DNA of 64,000 bases, taken from the NCBI GenBank assembly GCA_944386565.1, contig CALXBO010000007.1:1-64000 (forward strand), given 5' to 3'. The stretch comes from an uncultured Ruthenibacterium sp. Its GTDB lineage: Bacteria > Bacillota > Clostridia > Oscillospirales > Ruminococcaceae. The position numbers and the translations under genes were made by a program. Every line of letters begins with the position of its first letter. Positions within the stretch are counted from its first letter, which is position 1. Below the pieces are notes generated by a model that ran no database searches, was not told where the DNA came from, and was given only the letters and a program-made list of their open reading frames with translations. This document shows positions 1 to 8,394 of the stretch, piece after piece.

Positions 1-497
1 AGCCAGTTGTCGGCGCGCTCCTGCTGCCAGCCGTCCACGATCTTCTGCTTGAAGATGCCGTACTCGTACAGGATGGAATAGCCCGTGCCGGGAATGTCGT
101 CCGTGGCAAGGCCGTCCAGATAGCACGCGGCCAGACGGCCCAGACCGCCGTTGCCCAGACCCGCGTCGGGCTCGCACTCGTAGATGTTTTCCAGTTTGAT
201 CTGGTGGTCTTTCAGAACGGCTTCCGCCACTTCGTTCAGGCCGAGGTTGAACAGGCTCGTCTTCAGGCTGCGGCCCATCAGGAACTCCATGCACAGATAG
301 TACACCTGCTTGCCGTTCGTGCCGTAGGTGCGCGCCATGAAGCGTTTGTGCGCGTCGCTGAGCGTCTGGCGCACGATCAGCGCCAGCGCGCGGTAGATCT
401 GCTGGTCGGTGGCGTCTTCGTATGTGACGGCAAACTCACTGAAGAGTTTGTCCTTCAGAATTTTGTCAAAGTCTTTCTTCGTGGTTTTCGTATTCAA
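1..497 (-). CDS. glgP: Glycogen phosphorylase, N-terminal part (runs off left edge)
   Basis: Cytoplasmic GT35 enzyme that releases glucose-1-phosphate from glycogen. The visible 165 residues carry the family N-terminus, including CMEFLMGRSL and the glycine-rich GLGNGGLGRLAACYLDGLA stretch. The catalytic core and PLP lysine lie outside the window. The start is a TTG at 497, preceded by GGAG at a usable distance; no ATG fits the family N-terminus. A promoter sits just upstream (583-611). It is divergent from zapA, with about 215 bp between them. Family assignment is secure; the TTG start is inferred from the SD and alignment memory. Confidence 0.93.
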   Translation of the reverse strand, partial: MNTKTTKKDFDKILKDKLFSEFAVTYEDATDQQIYRALALIVRQTLSDAHKRFMARTYGTNGKQVYYLCMEFLMGRSLKTSLFNLGLNEVAEAVLKDHQIKLENIYECEPDAGLGNGGLGRLAACYLDGLATDDIPGTGYSILYEYGIFKQKIVDGWQQERADNW

Positions 498-582
498 CCC
501 TTAAACACTCCTCGAATCCAAAGCTTCTCATCTTTCAAAAAGTAGTGCACACAAAACATGCAGAATGCTTTTGAACACTCCA

Positions 583-611
583 ATTATACGGTATTTGGGC
601 CTTCGATTCAA
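583..611 (-). promoter_or_regulatory. Promoter of glgP
   Basis: On the minus strand, TTGAAT (611-606), 17 bp spacer, and a perfect TATAAT (588-583). Start of transcription would fall about 80 nt before the TTG start of glgP. Confidence 0.7.
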
Positions 612-673
612 GGAAATTGTGGTTTTTCGGGATAAAAATTCAAAATATGCTTTCTCTTCCGAACATTTTCGTC

Positions 674-679
674 TATAAT
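674..679 (+). promoter_or_regulatory. -10 element before zapA
   Basis: TATAAT at 674-679, 33 bp before the zapA start. The -35 is weak (TTCTCT-like, 16 bp upstream), so only the -10 is well supported. Confidence 0.45.
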
Positions 680-712
680 AAGAACAGAAAAACCAGAAAA
701 GAGGGTTCTCAT

Positions 713-1246
713 ATGCCTGCCAATAAAGTGCGCTTTGCCATTTGCGGCACAACCTATACGATTTCAACGACCGACTCCGAGGAGTATGTGCTGTCCCTTG
801 CGGAAAAACTGGACGGCGATATGAATCAGATGATGGCCGCGAGCCGGACGGCCTCCGTCGCCACGGCGGCGATCATCACGGCGCTGGGGTATCTGGACGA
901 GCTCAAGAAGAGCACGACCGGCGCCGACAATATGCGCGCACAGATCCGCGATTACCTCGAGGACGCCGCTAAGGCGAAGCTCGCCGCCGAGGAAGCACAC
1001 CGCGAGGTGGAGCGTCTGCGCCGCGAGATCAGCTATCTGAAGGATGCGGCTACCGCGCCCGCGCCTGCGCCCGCGGCGGAGCCCGAGAAGAAAGAGGAGC
1101 CCGCCGAAGAGCCCGAGCCGGAGGCGCCCGAAACGGACGAGCCCGAGGTGAAAGCAGAGGAGCCCGTCAAGGAGACGGCGGCCCGCGCGCCCCGCTCCCG
1201 CTCGCACGCGCGCAATCCGCAGGACGCGTTCGTCCTGCCGGACTGA
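713..1246 (+). CDS. zapA: Cell division protein ZapA with long acidic tail
   Basis: ZapA-family protein that bundles FtsZ filaments at the division ring. Residues 1-110 contain the ZapA fold (RFAICGTTYTI start, then a helical region ending in a coiled coil with repeated EExxREVERLRREI). The start at 713 follows GAGGG at 701-705; an upstream in-frame ATG at 617 would add 32 unlikely residues across the promoter. The protein has 177 residues against roughly 85-110 for typical ZapA. The extra part, about residues 115-177, is a Pro/Ala/Glu-rich low-complexity tail ending in Arg/Ser. The U32 peptidase gene follows 6 bp later, a common clostridial pairing. Confidence 0.85.
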   Translation: MPANKVRFAICGTTYTISTTDSEEYVLSLAEKLDGDMNQMMAASRTASVATAAIITALGYLDELKKSTTGADNMRAQIRDYLEDAAKAKLAAEEAHREVERLRREISYLKDAATAPAPAPAAEPEKKEEPAEEPEPEAPETDEPEVKAEEPVKETAARAPRSRSHARNPQDAFVLPD

Positions 1247-1252
1247 CCGGAT

Positions 1253-3298
1253 ATGAGCTTGAAAGCTGAAGTGCTCGCTCCCGCAGGCAGCGCGGACATG
1301 CTCCGCGCCGCCGTCTTTGCGGGGGCGGACGCTGTTTATCTGGGACTTGAACAACTCAATGCACGCCGCAGCGCGGGCAACTTTTCGGCCGCAGCCCTCC
1401 GGGAGGCGGTCGGATTTTGTCATGCGCGCGGCGTTTGCGTGTATGTGACGCTCAACACCATCGTGTATGAGGACGAGCGCGCCGCTGCCGTCTCGGCAAT
1501 CGGCGACGTGTGCGCCGCCGGGGCGGATGCCGTCATCGTGCAGGATCTCGGCATGGCGCGTCTTGTGCGGGAATGCGCGCCGGGTCTCGCGCTGCACGGC
1601 TCGACGCAGATGAGCATCCACAGCCTGGAGGGGGCACTCGAACTCGCGGAGATGGGCTTTTCCCGCGCGATTCTCGCGCGGGAGCTGTCGCTGGACGAGA
1701 TCCGCCGCATCTCCGAGGGCTGCGGCATCGAGACGGAAGTGTTCGTGCACGGCGCGCTGTGCATGAGCGTGTCCGGCCAGTGCTACATGAGTGCGTTTCT
1801 GGGCGGACGCTCCGGGAACCGCGGCATGTGCGCGGGCCCGTGCCGTCTGCCGTTCGCGGCGGACGGAAGCGGGGCGTGCCATCTCAGCCTGAAGGATCTT
1901 TCCGCCATTCCGGAGCTCGGCGCGCTGCGCGACGCGGGCGTTGTGAGCTTCAAGATCGAGGGCCGTCTGCGCACGCCGGAATACGCGGCCGCGGCGGTCA
2001 ACGCCTGCCGCGCTTCGCTCGACGGGCAGACATACGACGAAACGCTTCTGCGGGACGTCTTTTCGCGCTCGGGATTTACGAACGCGTACATCGACAACAA
2101 ACGCGGGCCGCAGATGTTCGGCGTGCGCACGCCGGAGGATACGGCGCGCGCGAAAGCGGCCCTGCCGCGCCTGCGTGAGCTGTTCCGCCGCGAGCGCCCG
2201 AGCGTTCCGGTGGAGCTGGAGCTGACGGTTGCGCCGGAAGGCGCGTGTGTCACCGTGCGCGATGCGGACGGAAACCGCGTGACAAAGCAGGGGGCTCAGG
2301 CCCCCGCGGCCGCGCAGAAGGACCCGTCGGAAGGATACCGCCGCGCGCTGGAAAAGACCGGCGGCACGCCGTTTTATGCAGAGAAAATTCATCTCGGCGC
2401 GGGCACGGAGCAGTTCGTGCCTGCGGGCGAGATCAACGCGCTGCGCCGCGCCGCGCTCGAGGAGCTGCTGGAGCGCCGCAGCGAGCTGCACCCCATCCCG
2501 TTCACGCCGCCCGCGCCGCGTGCGCCGCGCCGTCATGCGGGAATGCCCTCGCGCTTGGCCGCGCAGTTTGAAAGTGCCGTGCAGATCCCGGACGACGTCT
2601 CCGCGCTCAGCGCGCTGATCGTCCCGCTCGCCGAGTGGGAGAGCGTGCCGGAACCGCTGCGCCCGAAGACGTGGCTCGCGCTGCCGCGCCTGCTCTTCGG
2701 GGAGCAGGAAACGCGCGCCGCGCGCACGCTGGAGACGGTAAAGGACAAGGGGTTCGCCGGCTGCTTTGTACAGAACCTCTCGCACGTTCACCTGTGCCGT
2801 GGGCTGCCGATGTTCGGCGGCTTCGGGCTCAACGCCGCGAATTCCGGTGCGGTGGAGACGCTCCGTGACAAAGGCGTGTCCACGGTGACGCTCAGCGTTG
2901 AGACGACGCTCGCGCAGCAGGAGACCATCGCCCCGCCGGGGGTGAGAACCGCGGTGGTGTGCTACGGCCACATGCCGCTGATGCTGACGCGTGCGTGCCC
3001 GCTGCGCAACGTGCGCTCGTGCGCGGGCTGCAGCCGGGAAGGGGAACTGACGGACCGCAAGGGCGTCTCATTCCCGGTGCGCTGCACGGGGCCGGACGGA
3101 TACCGCACGGTGTACAACCCCGTTCCGCTGTATCTGGGCGACAAACTGGAGCAGGTCCGCGCCGACACGGCGCTGCTGCTGTTCACTTCGGAGAGCAGCG
3201 CCCGGTGCGCCGAGGTGCTCGGTCTCTTTGCCGCGCACAGCGCCTTTGACGGCGCGTTCACCCGCGGCCTCTATTATAAAGGTACACAGGAGATTTGA
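1253..3298 (+). CDS. U32 family peptidase (YhbU/RlhA-type)
   Basis: Large U32 protein of 681 residues. The N-terminal half has the U32 core (EVLAPAGSADMLRAAVFAGADAVYLG, HGSTQMSIH, EVFVHGALCMSVSGQCYMS, then RNRGMC-like GNRGMCAGPCRLPF with the conserved Cys residues). The C-terminal part corresponds to the DUF3656/collagenase-like region and a Cys cluster near CSGCSREGEL (residues about 585-600). U32 proteins of this type include 23S rRNA hydroxylation factor RlhA, so a role in RNA modification is as likely as proteolysis. It is co-transcribed with zapA and dut (3 bp gap). Confidence 0.85.
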   Translation: MSLKAEVLAPAGSADMLRAAVFAGADAVYLGLEQLNARRSAGNFSAAALREAVGFCHARGVCVYVTLNTIVYEDERAAAVSAIGDVCAAGADAVIVQDLGMARLVRECAPGLALHGSTQMSIHSLEGALELAEMGFSRAILARELSLDEIRRISEGCGIETEVFVHGALCMSVSGQCYMSAFLGGRSGNRGMCAGPCRLPFAADGSGACHLSLKDLSAIPELGALRDAGVVSFKIEGRLRTPEYAAAAVNACRASLDGQTYDETLLRDVFSRSGFTNAYIDNKRGPQMFGVRTPEDTARAKAALPRLRELFRRERPSVPVELELTVAPEGACVTVRDADGNRVTKQGAQAPAAAQKDPSEGYRRALEKTGGTPFYAEKIHLGAGTEQFVPAGEINALRRAALEELLERRSELHPIPFTPPAPRAPRRHAGMPSRLAAQFESAVQIPDDVSALSALIVPLAEWESVPEPLRPKTWLALPRLLFGEQETRAARTLETVKDKGFAGCFVQNLSHVHLCRGLPMFGGFGLNAANSGAVETLRDKGVSTVTLSVETTLAQQETIAPPGVRTAVVCYGHMPLMLTRACPLRNVRSCAGCSREGELTDRKGVSFPVRCTGPDGYRTVYNPVPLYLGDKLEQVRADTALLLFTSESSARCAEVLGLFAAHSAFDGAFTRGLYYKGTQEI

Positions 3299-3301
3299 CT
3301 G

Positions 3302-3742
3302 ATGGAATTGAAGATCAAAACCGTGCGCCCCTCGGCGCGCGTGCCCGCCTACGCCACGCCCGGCTCGGCCGCGATGGATCTGTGCGCGGCGTGCGAGGAG
3401 AGCGTCGCCGTTGCCCCCGGGCAGCGCGTGATGATCCCGACGGGCATCGCCATTGAGCTGCCGGGCCCGGACTATGTGGCGCTCGTGTTTGCTCGCTCAT
3501 CGCTGGGCGTGCGCCACGGCCTGACGCTCTCGAACGGTGTCGGCGTGATCGACTCCGACTACCGCGGGGAGATCCAGGTCGGCCTCATCAACCTCTCCGG
3601 CGAGGAATACGTGGTGCAGCCGGGCGAGCGCATCGCCCAGCTCGCCGTGATGCCGGTCGCCCATGCGCAGATCACGGTGACGGATACGCTGTCCGACACC
3701 GGCCGCGGTGAGGGCGGCTTTGGCTCCACAGGAAAGTTCTGA
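3302..3742 (+). CDS. dut: Deoxyuridine 5'-triphosphate nucleotidohydrolase
   Basis: Hydrolyses dUTP to dUMP and PPi, limiting uracil in DNA. All five trimeric dUTPase motifs are present: PGSAAMDL (20-27), ARSSLG (64-69), NGVGVIDSDYRGE (78-90), the GERIAQL stretch, and the C-terminal RGEGGFGSTG (135-144). Length of 146 residues is normal. It follows the U32 gene by 3 bp and its stop overlaps the leader of the DUF4321 gene, so this is one transcription unit. Confidence 0.97.
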   Translation: MELKIKTVRPSARVPAYATPGSAAMDLCAACEESVAVAPGQRVMIPTGIAIELPGPDYVALVFARSSLGVRHGLTLSNGVGVIDSDYRGEIQVGLINLSGEEYVVQPGERIAQLAVMPVAHAQITVTDTLSDTGRGEGGFGSTGKF

Positions 3743-3767
3743 GTATCTGCATTCGGAGGATAAAACG

Positions 3768-4028
3768 TTGAAACGTGGTTTTTTGCTTTGCTTTTATCTC
3801 GTGGCAGGCATTGTGCTGGGCGCGATGCTGGCGTCGCTGTGCCGCAATGTGCCGTTTTTGAGCTGGCTTGCGTACACGCAGTCCATCGGGTTCAGCCCCG
3901 ACGCGCCGTTCGTTCTGGACCTGTCGGTGTTCAAGCTGACGTTCGGTTTCTCGTTCGGCGTGAACGTGGCGCAGATTTTCACGATCGCGATCGCCATTTT
4001 CGCCTACAATCACACGCGCCTGCGCTGA
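3768..4028 (+). CDS. DUF4321 domain small membrane protein
   Basis: An 86-residue protein with two predicted membrane segments (about 5-25 and 62-80) separated by a short loop containing SWLAYTQSIGF. This matches the DUF4321 family, whose genes usually sit just before maf in Clostridia, as here (13 bp gap). Function unknown. TTG at 3768 is taken as start because GGAGGA lies at 3755-3760, 7 bp upstream; the longer frame from 3708 overlaps dut and adds non-family sequence. Confidence 0.75.
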   Translation: MKRGFLLCFYLVAGIVLGAMLASLCRNVPFLSWLAYTQSIGFSPDAPFVLDLSVFKLTFGFSFGVNVAQIFTIAIAIFAYNHTRLR

Positions 4029-4041
4029 GGAGGAGAGACTC

Positions 4042-4605
4042 ATGGCGATCATTCTGGCTTCCGCGTCCCCGCGCCGCAAGGAGCTTCTCCGGCTGATCAC
4101 CCCCGATTTTGAGGTCGTGACGAGCAGCGTGGATGAGAGCGCCGTCCGCGCGGATTCCCCGTCGGGGCTTGCGCTCGCGCTCGCGTGCGCCAAGTGCGAG
4201 GACGTTGCGCGCACGCATTTTTCCGACGCCGTGATCGGCTGCGACACCGTGGTGGAAGCGGGCGGAAAGGTGCTGGGAAAACCGCGCGACAAGGCCGATG
4301 CGCGCCGGATGCTCCAGATGTATTCCGGGCGCAGCCATCTGGTGCACACGGGCGTGTGCGTCCAGAAAGCAGGGCTGCGCGAGAAATTCACCGTGACGAC
4401 GCGGGTGACGTTCTGCCCGATGACGCGCGCCGAGATCGAGGCGTACATCTCGACGGACGAACCGTACGACAAAGCGGGCGCATACGGCATCCAGGGCACG
4501 GCGGCGCGCTTTGTGCGCGGCGTGGAGGGGTGCTACTTCAACGTCATGGGGCTCCCGGTTTCCCGGCTCTACGCGGCGCTGAAATCCCTCGGAGTTCGCA
4601 TATAA
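4042..4605 (+). CDS. maf: Maf-family nucleotide pyrophosphatase
   Basis: House-cleaning NTP pyrophosphatase acting on non-canonical or modified nucleotides such as dTTP/UTP or m5UTP. Shows the N-terminal LASASPRRKELL motif, the GCDTVV motif near residue 70, KPRDKADARRML and the DKAGAYGIQG motif. At 187 residues it is full length. A strong AGGAGGAG SD precedes it. In rod-shaped relatives the radC-mreBCD-minCD genes usually follow; here a separate promoter and a MinD-like gene come next. Confidence 0.95.
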   Translation: MAIILASASPRRKELLRLITPDFEVVTSSVDESAVRADSPSGLALALACAKCEDVARTHFSDAVIGCDTVVEAGGKVLGKPRDKADARRMLQMYSGRSHLVHTGVCVQKAGLREKFTVTTRVTFCPMTRAEIEAYISTDEPYDKAGAYGIQGTAARFVRGVEGCYFNVMGLPVSRLYAALKSLGVRI

Positions 4606-4639
4606 GACAGCCTTTTGTATGAATCGTGAGAAAAAGCAG

Positions 4640-4668
4640 TTGTATCGACGACTTTTTTGTGCTATAAT
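4640..4668 (+). promoter_or_regulatory. Promoter of the MinD-like gene
   Basis: TTGTAT (4640-4645), 17 bp, TATAAT (4663-4668), about 45 bp before the start at 4714. Confidence 0.65.
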
Positions 4669-4713
4669 GTGTAATGCGGCGTTAGAGCTTTTCGAACCCG
4701 CGGAGGAGGTTCC

Positions 4714-5445
4714 ATGTCTGCACAGGTGATCATGCTTGCGTCCGGAAAGGGCGGAACGGGAAAGAGCACCGTTTCCGTGCTGCTGGGCGCCGCGCTGGCC
4801 GCGCGCACGAACCGCGTGCTGCTGGTGGAGCTGGACTCCGGGCTGCGCAGCGTTGACGTGATCGCCGGCGTCTGCGGCAAGACCGTCTATGATGTGGAGG
4901 ATGTTCTCTGCGGCCGGTGTGAGCCGGGAAAAGCCGTGGTGGAAAGCCCGCTGTACAAAGATCTTTACGTCATCTCCGCCCCCTACTCGGGCGGACACAT
5001 CTCCCAGCCCGCGCTGCGGGTGCTGACGGACGCGATGCGTCCCGTATTTGATTTCATCCTCATCGACACCGCCGCCGGCATCGGCGCGCCCTTTCAGGCG
5101 GCATCCGGTGTGTGCGACGAGGCCGTTCTGGTCCTCACGCCCGACCCCGTCGCCCTGCGCGACGGCCACATCGTCGCCGACGAACTGTTCGGCTGCGGAT
5201 GCCCGCGCACGCGTCTCATCATCAACCGCGTGCCGCGCACGCTGGCCGGAACGGGCATCGAGGACCTCGACGAGTGCATCGACACCGTCGGCGTGCAGCT
5301 GCTCGGAGTGATTCCCGAGAGCGCGGAAGTATCGCGCGCCGCCTACTCGTCGGAGCGTCTGGAAAAAAACTGCCTGGCCGCGCGCGCCTTCGCGGCGGTG
5401 GCCAAGCGCCTGTGCGGTTCTCAGGAGCCGCTTGTGATTTGCTGA
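4714..5445 (+). CDS. MinD/ParA-like deviant Walker A ATPase
   Basis: Cytoplasmic ATPase of the SIMIBI class. The deviant Walker A is KGGTGKST (residues 10-17), followed by LVELDSGLRSVD (the MinD-type DxGLR motif) and FILIDTAAGIG (switch II). This sorts it with MinD rather than chromosome-partition ParA. It is short (243 residues against about 265) and the C-terminus, RLCGSQEPLVIC, lacks an obvious amphipathic membrane-targeting helix. No minC or minE is adjacent. It may be a degenerate MinD that still positions something at the membrane, or a repurposed ATPase. mgsA follows 47 bp later, a neighbour of the min/rod cluster in other Clostridia. Confidence 0.75.
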   Translation: MSAQVIMLASGKGGTGKSTVSVLLGAALAARTNRVLLVELDSGLRSVDVIAGVCGKTVYDVEDVLCGRCEPGKAVVESPLYKDLYVISAPYSGGHISQPALRVLTDAMRPVFDFILIDTAAGIGAPFQAASGVCDEAVLVLTPDPVALRDGHIVADELFGCGCPRTRLIINRVPRTLAGTGIEDLDECIDTVGVQLLGVIPESAEVSRAAYSSERLEKNCLAARAFAAVAKRLCGSQEPLVIC

Positions 5446-5492
5446 CACCATCCTGCCTTACCGCAGATCGATAAAGGAGGCCGATTAGACTT

Positions 5493-5897
5493 ATGAATAT
5501 CGCCATTATTGCACACGACGCCAAGAAGGAACTGATGGTCCAGTTCTGTATTGCGTACTGCCGTGTGCTGTCGCAGCACTCGCTCGTTGCCACCGGCACG
5601 ACGGGAAAGCTCGTCGCCGAGGCCACGGGTCTGCCGATCCGGCGCTTTTTGTCGGGTACGCACGGCGGCGACCAGCAGATCGCGGCGCAGATCGCGTGCA
5701 ATGAGATCGACCTTCTGCTGTTCTTCCGCGACCCCATCACGGCCAAGCCCCACGAGCCGAATGAGATGAACCTGCTCCGCCTGTGCGACGTGCATAATAT
5801 TCCCATCGCAACCAATATTGCGACGGCGGAAGTGCTCATCCACGGCCTTGAGCGCGGCGACCTCGACTGGCGCAACATCGTCAATCCGGGCCACTGA
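5493..5897 (+). CDS. mgsA: Methylglyoxal synthase
   Basis: Converts dihydroxyacetone phosphate to methylglyoxal and phosphate, an overflow bypass of lower glycolysis. Signature residues are visible: AHD at 7-9, phosphate-binding TGTTG (34-38), [10 protein letters not shown] (54-63) with the catalytic Asp60, and FFRDP (78-82). Length of 134 residues is normal for the short bacterial form. AAAGGAGG provides a strong SD. A long terminator hairpin follows. Confidence 0.96.
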   Translation: MNIAIIAHDAKKELMVQFCIAYCRVLSQHSLVATGTTGKLVAEATGLPIRRFLSGTHGGDQQIAAQIACNEIDLLLFFRDPITAKPHEPNEMNLLRLCDVHNIPIATNIATAEVLIHGLERGDLDWRNIVNPGH

Positions 5898-5938
5898 TCG
5901 GGACGGAAAACCAGAAAGAATTACGAATCAGCGCGTAA

Positions 5939-5990
5939 CAGGCGCGGCGTACTCCGGTGTGCGGAGTGCGCCGCGCCTGTGTGCTTTTTT
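5939..5990 (+). terminator. Rho-independent terminator after mgsA
   Basis: An 18-bp near-perfect stem (5939-5956 with 5962-5979, one G-U pair), 5-nt loop, then a T run at 5985-5990. Confidence 0.9.
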
Positions 5991-6054
5991 GGAGTATGGC
6001 AGAATATACAATCTTCTGTGAAAAGATTTTACACGGGCTTTGCCGTCAAGTTAT

Positions 6055-6082
6055 TTGAAAATATGTACATTTGTGGTACTAT
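6055..6082 (+). promoter_or_regulatory. Promoter of the EF-G-like gene
   Basis: TTGAAA (6055-6060), 16 bp, TACTAT (6077-6082). The leader to the ATG at 6144 is about 55 nt. Confidence 0.55.
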
Positions 6083-6143
6083 CTTTGTATAAGTTGCTAT
6101 CCAAGGCACTGTGTGCGGCGGATGGAAAGAAGGGTTTTGAGTT

Positions 6144-8225
6144 ATGAAGTATGCAAACGATCACATCCGCAACGTGCTGCTCGCCGGCCATGCCGGTTCC
6201 GGCAAAACAACGCTCGCCGAAGCGCTGGTCTACCTGACGAAAGGGTCGGACCGTCTGGGGCGCGTGGAAGACGGCAACACGGTTTGCGACTTTGATCCCG
6301 AGGAAGCGAAGCGCCGTGCGTCTCTTTCGCTGGCGGTCGCACCGGTGGAGTATGAGGATGTGAAGATCAACCTGATCGACACTCCGGGCCTGTTCGATTT
6401 TGCCGTTGGGCAGTCCGAGGGCATCGGAGCCGCCGAGAGCGTGCTCATCACCGTGTCGGCCCGCAGCGGCCTGACGGTCGGCGCGCACAAGGCATACAAG
6501 CTGGCGAAGAAATACGGCAAGAGCAGCATGATCTACGTGAGCAAGGTGGACGCGGAGCACGCCGATTTCTACAAGGTCTTCGAGGACCTGAAAGCCGCGT
6601 TCGGTCCGTCCGTGTGCCCGGTCGTCGTTCCCATCGACCAGGCCGGCGGCCGCGTATTCCTGAACCTGATCACGATGAAAGCGTATTCGTACGCCGCCGA
6701 CGGCACGCCGCGTGAAGTGCCCGTGCCCAGCTACGGCCACCGCACCGAGGGCCTTCTGGAGGCCATGCGCGAGGCCGTCGCGGAGACGGACGAGACCCTG
6801 ATGGAGAAATTCTTCGAGGGCGAGGAATTCACGCAGGAAGAGCTCACGAACGGCGTCAAGAACGGCGTCAAGGAAGGCAACATCACGCCGGTCTTCTGCG
6901 GCACCGCGACGCAGCTCGCCGCCGTGGATCAGCTGCTGTGGGGCATCCGCAAGCTGCTCCCCTCCGCGGCCCGCGCCGGTTCCGCCGTGGGCACGGACGC
7001 CTCGGGCAATGAGGTCGAGGTCGAGTGCACGCCGGACGGCCCGCTCGCCGTGTATGTATTCAAAACCGTTGCCGACCCGTTCGTCGGCAAGCTGAGCTAT
7101 GTCAAAGTTATCGCGGGCACGCTGAAGGGCGATTCCGCGGTGGTCAACGCCCGCACGGGCGAGCCCGAGCGCATGGGCAAGCTGGTGTTCGTGAAGGGCA
7201 AGAAGCAGACGGACGCGGCGGAGATCGGCGCAGGCGACATCGGCGCCGTCACGAAGCTGGCCGGTGCCCGCACGGGCGACACGCTGTGCGCCCCGGCGCG
7301 CGTTGTCTCGCTGCCGGTTCCGGAGTTCCCGCATCCGACGATGACGATGGCCGTCAAAGTCAAGCAGAAAGGCGACGAGAGCAAGATCTCCGGCGCGCTG
7401 CAGCGCCTGATGGAAGAAGATCCGTCGCTCGGCTACCGCGTCAACACCGAGACGGTGCAGCAGCTGCTGTCCGGCCTCGGCGAGCAGCATCTGGATGTTG
7501 TGTGCGCGAAGCTGAAAGCGAAATTCGGCGTCGAGATCTCCCTCACGCAGCCCCGTATTGCCTACCGTGAGTCGCTGCGCAAAAAGTGCAAGGCGCAGGG
7601 CCGCCACAAGAAGCAGACGGGCGGTCACGGCCAGTTCGGTGACGTGTGGATCGAGTTCGAGCCCACGCAGGACGGCGACTTCGTCTTCGAGGAGAAGGTG
7701 TTCGGCGGCTCTGTGCCGAAGAACTACTTCCCGGCGGTCGAGAAAGGCCTGCAGGAGGCCGTGCGCCACGGCGTTCTGGCGGGATATCCCGTCGTCGGCC
7801 TGAAGGCCACACTGCTCGACGGCAGCTACCACCCGGTGGACTCGTCCGAAATGGCGTTCAAACTGGCCGCGAAACTGGCCTACAAGGCGGCTCTGCCCGA
7901 GGCGGGCCCTGTCCTTCTCGAGCCGGTCGGCACGCTGAACGTCATCGTGCCCGGCGACCAGACGGGCGACATCATGGGCGAAGTCACGAAGCGCCGCGGC
8001 CGTGTTCTGGGCATGCACCCCGACGAGGACGGCATGCAGAAGGTCGAGGCCGAGGTTCCGGAGTCGGAAATGGGCGACTTCACCACGTATCTGCGCCAGC
8101 TGACGCAGGGACGCGGCAGCTTCACGTTCGAGTTCGTGCGGTATGAGCCGCTGCCCTCGAACCTCGAGGCGAAAGTCATCGAGGAAGCCAAGAAATTCAT
8201 GGATACGAAATCTGACGAGGAATAA
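6144..8225 (+). CDS. EF-G-like translational GTPase
   Basis: Paralogue of elongation factor G, 693 residues, with all five domains. G1 is GHAGSGKT (15-22), G3 is DTPG (79-82), and G4 is SKVD (133-136) instead of NKxD; domain IV and V sequences (YRESLRKKCKAQGRHKKQTGGHGQFGDVWIE onward; RGRVLGM) are well kept. The relaxed G1/G4 and lack of canonical GHIDHGKTT place it in the EF-G2/FusA2-like group often annotated as 'translation factor GTPase'. No rpsL-rpsG-tuf context is present, which also argues against it being the main EF-G. Specific role unknown. It stands alone with its own promoter and terminator. Confidence 0.85.
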   Translation: MKYANDHIRNVLLAGHAGSGKTTLAEALVYLTKGSDRLGRVEDGNTVCDFDPEEAKRRASLSLAVAPVEYEDVKINLIDTPGLFDFAVGQSEGIGAAESVLITVSARSGLTVGAHKAYKLAKKYGKSSMIYVSKVDAEHADFYKVFEDLKAAFGPSVCPVVVPIDQAGGRVFLNLITMKAYSYAADGTPREVPVPSYGHRTEGLLEAMREAVAETDETLMEKFFEGEEFTQEELTNGVKNGVKEGNITPVFCGTATQLAAVDQLLWGIRKLLPSAARAGSAVGTDASGNEVEVECTPDGPLAVYVFKTVADPFVGKLSYVKVIAGTLKGDSAVVNARTGEPERMGKLVFVKGKKQTDAAEIGAGDIGAVTKLAGARTGDTLCAPARVVSLPVPEFPHPTMTMAVKVKQKGDESKISGALQRLMEEDPSLGYRVNTETVQQLLSGLGEQHLDVVCAKLKAKFGVEISLTQPRIAYRESLRKKCKAQGRHKKQTGGHGQFGDVWIEFEPTQDGDFVFEEKVFGGSVPKNYFPAVEKGLQEAVRHGVLAGYPVVGLKATLLDGSYHPVDSSEMAFKLAAKLAYKAALPEAGPVLLEPVGTLNVIVPGDQTGDIMGEVTKRRGRVLGMHPDEDGMQKVEAEVPESEMGDFTTYLRQLTQGRGSFTFEFVRYEPLPSNLEAKVIEEAKKFMDTKSDEE

Positions 8226-8233
8226 TGTTTTCC

Positions 8234-8267
8234 GCGCAGGGCGTCCGTTCGGGCGCCCTGCGCTTTT
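8234..8267 (+). terminator. Terminator after the EF-G-like gene
   Basis: Stem of about 12 bp (8234-8246 with 8251-8263) followed by TTTT. Confidence 0.8.
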
Positions 8268-8308
8268 GTCGAAAAAACGCGCAAAATTCACAAAACTTAT
8301 CTTGGGAC

Positions 8309-8337
8309 TTGACAAGAAGTTATAAAACATATATAAT
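8309..8337 (+). promoter_or_regulatory. Strong promoter of greA
   Basis: Consensus elements TTGACA (8309-8314), 17 bp, TATAAT (8332-8337). Confidence 0.9.
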
Positions 8338-8394
8338 AGTGCACATTGTATGGGACTCGAGCGATTCTGTCCCCCAAAAGGAGCATGATACAAC

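Noticed and set aside
764..2971. 735-codon minus-strand ORF opposite zapA and the U32 peptidase
   Set aside because: Shadow ORF; the plus-strand proteins are clear family members.
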